From NCBI GenBank assembly GCA_028551475.1, contig CM052354.1, positions 32,639,240-32,703,239 of the forward strand: a stretch of 64,000 bases of DNA. Reading direction: 5' to 3'. Below are positions 20,590 to 30,590 of this stretch, in pieces (position 1 is the stretch's first letter; each line of letters starts with the position of its first letter). The position numbers were made by a program, and so were the translations under genes. Source of the stretch: Casuarina equisetifolia. Taxonomy: Eukaryota > Streptophyta > Magnoliopsida > Fagales > Casuarinaceae. Below the pieces are notes generated by a model. It worked only from the letters and a program-made list of their open reading frames with translations, made no database searches and was not told where the DNA came from.

Positions 20590-23500
20590 ATGGGCTTCCA
20601 TTTGTTCAACCCCTTCACGACCTTTCTGTTTCTTTCAATTCTGATCATCCTCCTCAGCCAAACTGGAACGGAAGCTAGTTCAACTTACCTCGACCGTGAC
20701 TGCCCGGCCACAACTACTTACACTTTCAACAGCACCTATCAATCCAACCTCAATGACCTTCTGGCTTCCCTCTCCTCCAAAGCCAACAGCAACCTGGAAT
20801 TCTACAACGCCACCGTCGGGAACTCCATCGACACAGTCTACGGACAGTACCTCTGCCGCGGCGACCTCCCTGCCGAGGCCTGCCGAAACTGCGTTGCCAA
20901 TGCAACCAAATACGCAGTCGCAGTCTGCCCCCAGGTCAAAGAGGTCGTGACTTGGTTCGAAGAGTGCATGCTGCGTTACTCTAACCGGTATTTCTTCGGC
21001 GCCATGGCCTCCAACCCTACCCGATTCAACTGGACCGCACAGTCTGTTTCGGAGGTGGTGCGGTTTGACGAGCTAGTGATAGCATCAATGCATGATTTGG
21101 CAACAGAAGTTTCAAGTGGTGAGGCAGGGGCAAAGAGATTTGGAACGAAAGAAGCAAATTTTACAGCGTCGCAAAAGCTGTACACCCTCGCCCAATGCAC
21201 GCCGGACCTGTCGAATTCCGATTGCAATACGTGTCTCCTGCAAGCGATAGCAAATATTCCGTCTTGTTGCGCAGGAAAGCAAGGTGCCAGAGTTCTTTTT
21301 CCTTCTTGTTACGTCAGGTTTGACCTGAACCCATTTTACCAGTTAGTCACAGCCATCCCTCCACCTACTGTGCCAGCAACAACACCTGAAGGTATATTTT
21401 TTCTTTTTGGGTCGGTGTAGAAACTGGAATCAGAGACGATGGAGAATTTGCCTTTTCTCTTCTCACTTTCATTAAATTTAGGGACTATTTCCTTCTATCT
21501 TTTAATTATAACAGGTCCCTGAAATTATATTTGTTAAAGATAAGTATTGTTTTATATCAAAAGCATCAAAATTAGCCTTTGACCTTATAAATGATGAAAT
21601 TTCTATTCATATACATGCTGAAACACACATTCTACATGGATAGAAGCCCAGCTCTAGGATGGTCTCAAGAGTTTATCAAACATAAGTTCATCCCTAGCGC
21701 TAATATCATATTAGAATATGAAACTTTTACCTAAAATTTTAAGATTTTGGATAAAAAAATCTCATCACTTATAAAGTTAAAAGCCAATCCTTGCACTTTC
21801 AACATGAGACAATACCTACCTTGAAAAATATTTGATGCTATAAAACATATTAACCAACATTTTCTATAGCTACTCCTAGTTTCAACTATAGAATAAAGGT
21901 CTTTTTCTGCCCAATAGTATCCATTGTCGCCTCCAATTGATCAAGAATTCTACTTACAAATCATTCTTACCCTTCAGCTTTCCAATACAAGTGAATATTG
22001 TTGATGTAGGACAAGATAATGCAGCACGTGATAAAATCTCATCGCCGACAATTGTTGCTATTGCTGTTTTGAATGCCATCTCTGTTATTCTATTCTTTGT
22101 GGGATGCCGCTTCCTTGGAAGGAGAGTTAGAAGAAAGACTATTGCTGTACCGGAAGAAAGTAGTAATCAACAAACTGGTTGATGCTTTGAGTTTGGATAT
22201 CTCGAAATGTTACACTTTTGGTTACTTACATTTATTGGTTTCCTGTGCAGCTGCAAATGATAATACTACTACAGAGTCCTTGCAATTTGATCTTGCTAAA
22301 ATTAAAACCGCCACCAACATGTTTTCAGATGATAACATCCTAGGTAAAGGCGGATTCGGAGTGGTTTACAAGGTAAAATTTGGTGCATGAAAAATCAAAC
22401 AATGTTAAAGCTTTTGATCATAGTTGCATTATGTGAAGTGTAAGTGGTAACTTCGCAGGGAGTACTTCCTAATGGACAAGAAGTTGCTGTAAAAAGACTA
22501 TCCAAAAGTTCTACACAAGGAGTAGGAGAATTCAAAAATGAGGTCATATTACTTGTAAAGCTTCAACATAGGAACCTTGCGAGACTATTGGGATTTTGCA
22601 TGGAGCAAAAGGAAAATATACTCATCTACGAATTTATGCCTAACAAAAGTCTTGACTACTTTCTATATGGTTTGTCTCTTATACATATGCATATAAGTAT
22701 CTTGCATATGATAGAAAATGCTACAATTAAATTTTCAATTGATGGGAGATCAAATCCATTCAAGAAGGGCATAGTTCACAATTTGCTTACTTTATTCTTT
22801 TTTATGATAGATAGGATATGGTTTACTAAGCTATTAGCATATGTTCTTAATTTTAAAATAGATAATTGTTTAACATTTTGTTATTCATTTCTTTAGTAAC
22901 CTTACTTGAGTTTATTATTGTAGAACCATCAAGAAAAGGACAATTAAATTGGACAATACGTTACAAAATTATTAAGGGAGTTGCTCGAGGAATTCAATAT
23001 ATACGCAAAGATTCTCAATATAAAATCATACATCGTGATCTTAAAACTTCTAATATATTGTTGGATCAAGATATGAATCCAAAGATTTTAGATTTTAGCC
23101 TCACAAAGATATTTAGGGCTAATGAATTTCAAGGAAAGACTAGCAGGATCGTTAGCACTTTGTAAGTTCTTTGAACAACTTAAATATGCATAATCACTCT
23201 AACCTTACTAGCAACATAATTGAGTTTGAGAATCAATATTTTTAAAAACTTTACATGAAGTATACTTATATCTAATATTTTTGCATTAATCATCCTTGTT
23301 TGTAGTGGTTATATGTCTCCAAAATATGCAATGCATGGGCAAATTTCTATAAAGTCAGACACGTATAGTTTTGGTATCCTAATTCTTGAGATTATAACAT
23401 ACAAGAAAATTATTTCTTTTAGTCAATAAGATGGTGCAGGACACCTTTTGAGTCATGTGAGTAGTATGAACCAAATGTACTGATCATGTTTTTTATGCTA

Positions 23501-23874
23501 ATCTATGTGATATTTTGACATTACTTGACCATTCGGTGAAGGCTTGGAGGCACCATAGGGATGGAACACCTTTTGAATTGTTGGATCCAACATTGGGAGA
23601 TTCTTACTCGAGAGATGAAGTCATCAAATGTCTCCATATTGGCTTACTATGTGTACAAGATGATCCAGATGATAGGCCGTCAATAGCATACGTAGTTCTC
23701 ATGCTAAACAGTGACTCAATTACTCTACATTCACCCCTGCAGCCTGCATATTTCTTTAGTAATGTAAGAGAGCAAAGCATGAAATTAAGGGAGCCAAAGC
23801 CCAATCAATCCAAAAGCAAATCACTCCCCTCTTCTATTAACGAAGCACCTATAACTGAAATACATCCTCGATAG
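20590..23874 (+). pseudogene. CRK-D: almost complete type II cysteine-rich receptor-like kinase with one in-frame stop
   Basis: Seven exons join in phase: 20590-21391, 22010-22159 (or 22177), 22251-22372, 22459-22669, 22924-23161, 23306-23456, 23542-23874. That gives a 668-residue frame, normal for a CRK. In order: signal peptide (FLFLSILIILLSQ), two DUF26 domains (CRGDLPAEACRNC; CTPDLSNSDCNTC), transmembrane segment (AIAVLNAISVILFFVG), kinase with GKGGFGVVYK, VAVKRL and IIHRDLKTSN. A TAA at 23427-23429 (about codon 549) removes the last 120 residues. DFG reads DFS and APE reads SPK, so even the upstream part would be a poor kinase. ATG 20590 was chosen because a signal peptide follows directly; 20521 or 20554 would add 23 or 12 residues. 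It could still express a truncated receptor. Confidence 0.9.
21392..22009 (+). other. CRK-D intron 1
   Basis: AT-rich intron with GT and AG ends. Its last 110 bases match CRK-C (8870-8975); nothing else seen. Confidence 0.7.
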
Positions 23875-24104
23875 TGAGTCACATCTCACTATATCTTACA
23901 AGTCAAGGCTTTATGTAACTTGTGATTATTATATTACGAATAATGGTTGTCACGTGTTGTTTTTACAAGTCCATGCTTTATGTAACTTGTCATTGTTATA
24001 TTACAAATAATGGTTATCACATGTTGTCAATATCTGGATCTATACTCGGAACGTGCAAAAGTGATAAAAATACCGGTTTTCCCAGTTGTTTCCACCAAGA
24101 TGGC

Positions 24105-24160
24105 CGGTTAGGGTATGACGAATGCATACTTTGCTGCTCCAACCGATCACCCTCTATCAT
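24105..24160 (+). pseudogene. Tiny DUF26 fragment upstream of CRK-F
   Basis: GGTATGACGAATGCATAC followed by a CTGCTCCAACCG-type run matches the first-DUF26 end of CRK-B (3033-3090) and CRK-F (24808-24850). An isolated piece in the D-F spacer. The flanking 24050-24100 and 24255-24300 are similar to each other, suggesting local duplication. Confidence 0.6.
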
Positions 24161-26323
24161 GGTCAAATACACGACTTTATTTCTTGTAAACTAGCTTTTA
24201 TGTGATATTCTATTACCCTAATCACCAATCTCAACTTCCAGGGCTAAGGACGATGAAACTGTTGAAAATACTGGTCTTTCCACATTGTTTCCTAGAAAGA
24301 GGACATGCCTCCCATCATGGCTCCCGGTGCTTTTTAAATTCAATCCTTGACTTTCTCTAAGAAATTGCAGTGGCTTGACTGGTTCCAATAGAGGCGCCTT
24401 GTTGAAATCCGTGCCCAAATTCATTTGGTCTCCCCTTTCACAAACAGTTGAGATCTTGCAATGGCTTCTTGCTTTGTGTCTGGGATCCTTGTGGTTCTTT
24501 CCTTAGCTTCATTAGCCTCACCAATCAACAGGTCCCGGCCTACGGGATGGACCAATGTTCAAATGAAACCACTTTCACCCCCAACGGCACCTACCAGATA
24601 AACCTGAACCACCTGCTCTCTTACCTTTCCTCCAACGCCACGAATAAAAATGGTTTCTACAATACCACCGCGGGCCAAAGCCCCACAGCCACAATTTACG
24701 GCCTCTTTTTTGCTGCGGTGACCTGCCCACCGCTGCCTGCAGAGACTGTGTGACAACCGCAACCAAGGAGATTGTTCAGCAATACTGCCCCGACGGAAAG
24801 TCTCCTGGTTATCGTGTGACGAATGCATACTTCGCTACTCCAACCAGACACTCCTTTCCTCCACGGAGGAAAAGCCCACATATATGTTTAGTGTGAAGTA
24901 GATAACAGAGCCAAAACGTTTCCTTAAGCTAGTGAATTCCACGTTGAACGACTTGGTGCCTCAGGCCGCAAATGCTCCATCCGGTGCCAAAAGGTATGCT
25001 AATAAAGAAGCCAGCTTTACGAAATTGCAAAAGCTCTACATCCTTGTTCAGTGCATCCCTGACGTATCCAGCGCTGATTGCCATTCCTGTCTTCTGAGAG
25101 CCATAAAAAACTTGCCGATATGCTGTGCTGGAAGGCAAGGGGGTAGAGTTTTGTATACAAGTTGTAATTTTAGGTTCAAATATACCCGTTTTACCAAATG
25201 CAATCTATCCCCACATGGGCCCCGGCACCGATTCTTCTTCCTCCAGCCCCATATCGCCTCACGAGACCAGAAGGTAAACTCAAAACTTATTGGCCACTTC
25301 GAATTCATCAGGTTCCTGTGCGTGGCTCTTATAATTTGTGATGCATTTCTTATTGTCTCTGCAGGAAAAATTGCTTCACTAAAAGTTATCGTCATCTCCA
25401 TTGGTACGTTGGTTGCTGCTTCTCTGTTGCTATTGGCTATGAGCTGCCACTTCCTAAAACGGAGAGCAGGAAAGAAGCATGATTCTCTACCGGATGAAAA
25501 TGGTAAATATATTTGCTGGAATATACATAATCTGTATATACATAAACACTAAACAAGCATGCATTCGCTGTATCTAAAATATTACTTAACAGCAATCCAA
25601 ATGTTACACCAATTTGTGTGCACATCAGGTACCGAAACTACAATCATAGAGTCCTTGCAATTTGATTTGGCTACAATCAAAGCTGCAACAAACAAGTTCT
25701 GTGATGATAGAAGGATGGGTGGAGGTGGATTTGGTGACGTTTACAAGGTATGGAGCTAAAATCTACTGTTTCTTGTGGTTCTCTTTTTCTTTTCTTTTTT
25801 TTTTCTTTCGTCATTCTTTATTGGTAAGTAATACCTATTCGAGTATAACGAATTTATGGCATGCAAAAATCTGAATAAATTTAATAATTTAATGCTACGA
25901 ACTTAGATTTATATGCAAACTATTCTAACTATGGGTTTAAATTCTTCTTTAGGGTGTATTTCCTAATGGACAAGAAATAGTTGTAAAAAAGCTTTTGATA
26001 AATACTCAACAAGCTATAGAAAACTTTAAGAATGAGATTATTTTGGTCACCAAGCTTCACCATCAAAACCTTGTGAGGTTATTGGGGTTTTGTACCGAAG
26101 CAAACGAAAAGATACTAGTCTATGAGTTTGTGCCCAATAGAAGTCTTGATTATTTTCTCAATGGTATGTCCCTTCTAAGCATGTGTTTGTTTTGTGTTTG
26201 GTATATGAACCATGTGAATTTCATTTGCAATATAACTTTTATTAGCTTTTATCATCATTGCAACTATCCAATTCTTAAAACAAGAGTTCATTTTTATTTG
26301 AGTATTAAACTTTGAAGCTTCAT

Positions 26324-26732
26324 TTGAGCCCTGGGATTTGACGGCGGACTTAAAAAGCCACCTACAGACGCTTTACGCCCAATCATTCCGGATAACGCTT
26401 GCATCCTCTGTACTACCGCGGCTGCTGGCACAGAGTTAGCCGATGCTTATTCCCCAGATACCATCATTGCTTCTTCTCCAGGAAAGGAAGTTCACGACCC
26501 GTAGGCCTTCTACCTCCATGCAACATTGCTCAGTTAGGTTTTCGCCCATTGCGGAAAATTCCCCACTGCTGCCTCTCATAGGAGTCTGGGCCGTGTCAAA
26601 GTCCCAGTGTGGCTGATCATCCTCTCGGACCAGCTACTGATCATTGCCTTGGTAAGCTATTGCCTCACCAACTAGCTAATCAAACGTGAGTCCCTCCTCA
26701 GGCGGATTCCTCCTTTTGCTCCGCAGCCGACA
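26324..26732 (-). pseudogene. rrn16: Nuclear copy of a plastid 16S rRNA fragment (NUPT)
   Basis: The minus strand carries the universal 16S segment GTGCCAGCAGCCGCGGTA and the plastid-type sequence around it (GGCTAACTCTGTGCCAGC; AATGATTGGGCGTAAAGCG), and on to the region near AGGAGGAATCCGCC. It covers roughly the first 200-600 positions of 16S. Compared with plastid 16S as I remember it, several CpG sites are TpG or CpA (for example CATAGGAGTCTGGG for CGTAGGAGTCTGGG), as expected after transfer to methylated nuclear DNA. It is inside an intron of CRK-F and truncated at both ends. It is not a functional rRNA gene and not an assembly of the whole plastid operon. Confidence 0.92.
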
Positions 26733-26890
26733 TGTAAAATGGGACTCTATCTTTATTCTCGTCCGATTAATTAGTTCTTCAAAAGATCTATCAGACTATG
26801 ATGGAGTAAAGAATTTGATTAATAAATATTCGATTCTTTTTTCAATTTGGATCGATTCACAACAACTCTTTCAGTTTTTATATAAATTAA
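26733..26890. other. Second organelle-like segment joined to the 16S fragment
   Basis: Follows the 16S break directly, with AATGGGACTCTATC and CTCGTCCGATTAATTAG-type sequence that resembles plastid intergenic DNA. I could not place it in a specific plastid spacer. If plastid, the insertion is a mosaic of two non-adjacent plastid pieces. Confidence 0.45.
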
Positions 26891-28263
26891 ATTAAAAAAT
26901 ATATATAATAAAAAAAAGACTATTGGATTGGTCAAAAAGATATATGATTGTTAAAGGAATTGCTTGAGGCATCCTATATCTTCATGAAGATTCTTGACTT
27001 AGAGTTATACATTGTGACCTGAAAGTTAGTAACATATTACTAAACGAAGATATGAATCCAAAGATTTCAAATTTTGGAGTGGCAAGAATTTTTGGAGCTA
27101 ATCAAGTTGAAGGAAAAACTGATACAATTGTTGGAACATGATAAGTATATGATTATGCAATATTTATGTATCAACAACTAGAATCTAAGAAAATTTATTT
27201 TATTTGTAATAGATGATCTTAGGGATCTTTTAACACTAGAAATTTGAATATACAAGTAAAAAAAAAAAATCCTTGGTAGAAAATGTAGAGATGCATTATC
27301 ATTTTAGCTTTCCCTGCAATAGATTTAGAAATATTTACTACATTACACGAATGTGGCATACAATTAGCTCAGAATGCAACCATTAAAATCCTAAGCTTTT
27401 GTATTATTTTGGTTATATTGCTAAGTTAATTACCTTGTTTTGCAATGTTTACATATCAACATAGTATGCAATGCATGGATAATTCTTTATAAAGTCTGAA
27501 GTATATAGTTTCTGTGTACTAGTATTAGAGATTTTTATATGGCAACAAGAATGGTTCTTTTAGCTTGTCAAACAATGTTGCTGACTTATTGACCTATGTG
27601 AGTATAAAATGACGTATTCTAACAATTATATTCTACCTTCCTAAACTGGAGTTTCATGTGTAATTGTCTCTAAAAAATGAATTATTATAATTCAAATCTA
27701 CAAACTATCAAAATATTTTGAATTCTCTTTGTTGTTGCATTCAAACAAATCAATCATACTAACACTCAAATGCACCAAAAAGAGTTTATTCGGGGTGCTT
27801 CAGTAAGTGATTCATAATTTGACACAATAAAGTTTAATTTACCCTTATTTTTATATTGTTATTATCTAGAACATCACCTACATCCTAAATTTAGAAAATG
27901 ATGACACGATAAAATCTATATCAACCCGTGCAGGCTTTGGAACATTGGAGCAATGGACTTAGAGTTTTTGGATTCGTGTTTGAGAGATTCTTGTTCAACA
28001 AGTAAAGTCATCCGGTGTATCTATGTCGGCCTACTATGTGTTCAGGAAAATCCAGTAGACAGACCCACCATGGCAACAATAGATCTCATGCTTGATAGTT
28101 ACTCCATTACCTTGCCGTCACCTCAATATCCAGCATTTTTCCATCAAAAAAGAGCACCAAGCCAAACACACCCACAAAGGACCAAGAGTCTGCTCAACCT
28201 GCAAATAAGATAGTGCCATATTTTGCCAGTAAAGAACCAATTATTGAAGTATACCCTCAATAG

Positions 28264-29355
28264 CGTGAGTGGGAAGGGATGCTAAGAATTAGAAGTCCAG
28301 TATATTAATAATAGGAATGGTTGTTCTCCATGTTTTTGTAACTATAATAACTTTTGTAATATTATGATAGATCTATTTACTTTTGTACTCTAAGTTTTAT
28401 TAATATAATTTATCATTCCAAAAAAAAAAAATAGCAACGTTAGTTTCCAACAATTCATTTCAGACAAATTCTATAGAAGGTCACAGTAGAAGAGAGAGGA
28501 CTTGTATGATTGAAAAGTTGCAACCATTGGTGATTGCAATTTGGATCATTAGAGTAATAATTTCTGATGCCTTTTTAAGACGACAACTTCTAAAGGAAAT
28601 TCTATGTGGCTGAGCCAGCGTCCTTTACACTGTTACTAGTGGAAACATAGTACCAATCTAACTTGGTTGAGCCGCAGACCCATAGCACCCAGCCTGTTAA
28701 AGCTATGGGCATGGGCCCAGAACAAACTGGACGAGAAAAGCTGCATATATCCTGCATGAGTGACTCCTCCTCGGCCACAGTTGAAGACCCTGCCTGCGTT
28801 AGAAGATTCATGCGACCTTCCAGCTTAGAGGATCTGGGTGTCTATAGACTAGACAGAGTTAAAGCTATCTTTTATTTTAATTAACCTAAAAAAATATTAT
28901 TTCAAAAGAGATATTTAAATAATATAAAGTATATGTCCTTTCCTCTTTAAAAGGGACTTTCGTCTAGTATGAAAGGAATGTTTGCCTTGAAACTGATTCC
29001 AAATTATAAGGTTGTTTTGGACACAAATTTGAATTATCGTGGGATAAATCAAGATGGTTGTAAGGGGGACATGGTATTTTAGTGCTCAGTTGCTTGTTGT
29101 TCGGATCATTGCAGGTTTCTCAAGCCGATGCAATGTTGTTCTTGTTGCCGTTTTGCAGACTGCCATACGATTGAGAAGTTAATTTGCCATAGAATGTAGC
29201 ACATCAAAAAACAATGCTTCTCTGAATCCAAAAACTTTCATCCTTATTTACGAAATGGAAAACATAAAGAGAAGCAAATTACATTAATGAGCAAACTCTT
29301 GGGAAGTCTAAGTAACCAAAAGGTAATGGGGTGGAGGCTCTGTTCTTCGGCAAGA
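28264..29355. other. Spacer between the CRK array and the next gene
   Basis: CRK 3' flank to about 28420, then unrecognised DNA. A minus-strand open stretch at 28602-28811 has no recognisable domain. No RNA gene seen. The CRK array ends here on the right. Confidence 0.4.
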
Positions 29356-29637
29356 TCACTCGGCTTTGACCCAGACAACAAACACCCAAGCAGTTCTTTT
29401 GATACCTTGAAAATCCTGAAGTTTTGCTTGCGTAAATTCAATAGCTCCCCTCCCAAAATGGCAGCAGCCATCGTCGAAATTAAGTGCATAGCTAGACGGA
29501 TCATACTGGAATTTAAGCTGCTGCTTCCCTGCCTTCTTGACAGCCTTCTTCACTGCTGCTCTTATCCTCCAGAAGAGACTCCTGCATCGCTTCTTGCCGT
29601 AAGCGGCCGCCCATTCCAAGCTTCCACCCAACTCCAT
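29356..29637 (-). CDS. Conserved small basic plant protein of unknown function (93 aa)
   Basis: Single exon, ATG at 29637, stop at 29356. A basic first half (KKRCRSLFWRIRAAVKKAVKK) leads to the block FQYDPSSYALNFDDG, which I recognise from a family of small plant-specific proteins of unknown function (FQYDPxSYALNFDDG). The second half (GRGAIEFTQAKLQDFQGI) has no known motif. No signal peptide or membrane segment. The clustered Arg/Lys region could bind nucleic acid or target the nucleus, but that is a guess. The frame is intact, and GC content is above that of the surroundings, as expected for a real exon. The start fits because the next upstream in-frame codons show no conservation that I can see. 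Confidence 0.75.
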   Translation of the reverse strand: MELGGSLEWAAAYGKKRCRSLFWRIRAAVKKAVKKAGKQQLKFQYDPSSYALNFDDGCCHFGRGAIEFTQAKLQDFQGIKRTAWVFVVWVKAE

Positions 29638-30590
29638 ATATGCTGGCGTGTTGCAATCTCAATATGAAAACCCAGAACCTCTTTTTGCCAAAAACTGACG
29701 CTCTCTTCGCTTGCTAGTTAACAAAACACGGTGTTGAAACAGAGAATTTGCAAGGTGTTATAGCGCAGGAGGAGGAACAAGAGAGGACCTAAAAAGGGAT
29801 CCAAAAGCTCTGTCTGGGAGGGGGAGTACCGAAGAAGGGAAAGGAGACTTGAAAAGCAAGAACGTAATCTTTTTGTTTTTTCAATGAAGCTGCGCAGCTT
29901 CAGCTGCAGTGATATACTTTTTTGGGGTATGATATTGGGATGCTAAAATTCTATCATCCACAGAGACAGAGGGAGAGAGAGAGCAGAAAGGGTGCAGCGT
30001 GCAGTGGGCAGAGAGCCACTGTTAGGTCCTTTCACCATCACAACGTGGTCGTAGGGCTGTGGCATAACGAATACCCTATTCCTCGGCAATTCGGTGATCA
30101 CTTCCTCGGCCCTCCTTCTGCCTTTCTTACCGGACACAAAGCCCGAGTGCTTTGTGGTCCTATCCCCCCCTGCCCACTCACTCCAACCTTCCCCCAGATT
30201 TTTCAGCTAATCTTTGTCTATCATTGGACGAATATGGGCAGGTTCGTCCAAATTAGGTTTCAGTCCAAATGAATAAGATCTTTCTCATTAAACTAAATGA
30301 TATGATTCTTTGGTAAACAACGTAGATGGATTTTGATATCATATCTTTTTAATATAAACTTTTGTTTTCAACACTTTTTTATATAAAATGTATCTTAAGC
30401 TTAAAATAAAGTAAAGTGAAATAAATACTCATTATGACAAGAGTTGTTGTGTATCAAGCATATCAAAGCTTAAAATAAGATAAAGTAAAACATATACTCA
30501 TTATTATAAGAGTTTCTGTATATCATATTGAAGTCTAAAATCATAATAAAAGTACATTCAAATTACCCATCAAGCATATCATCTTTTATA
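29638..30590. other. Upstream region of the small basic gene
   Basis: Probable 5' UTR and promoter of the minus-strand gene, with a purine-rich GAGA-type run near 29960-29985. Beyond 30270 it becomes AT-rich with nothing recognised. A plus-strand open stretch at 29922-30272 has no domain. Confidence 0.4.

Larger units (their letters stand above)
24461..28263 (+). pseudogene. CRK-F: type I cysteine-rich receptor-like kinase pseudogene with plastid DNA in an intron
   Basis: ATG 24461 aligns with the CRK-B start. A 4-base deletion in the signal peptide (about 24505) and a one-base loss near 24710 break exon 1. Later parts keep the second DUF26 (CIPDVSSADCHSC), the transmembrane exon (KVIVISIGTLVAASLLLLAM), and kinase exons at 25629-25749 ([10 protein letters not shown]) and 25954-26162 (VVKKL). 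The intron that follows contains the 16S rRNA fragment. The catalytic exon (about 26922-27140) has two stops; HRD reads HCD and DFG reads NFG. The exon at about 27460-27597 is broken. The last exon (27935-28263) lost bases near 27950, and its tail is frameshifted after YPAFFHQKR. Type I by tail and by ectodomain. Confidence 0.9.

Noticed and set aside
26399-26581. Open stretch within the 16S fragment
   Set aside because: It is the reverse strand of plastid rRNA and has no coding meaning.
28602-28811. 69-codon minus-strand open stretch
   Set aside because: Short, no domain; possibly part of an unknown transcript but nothing supports it.
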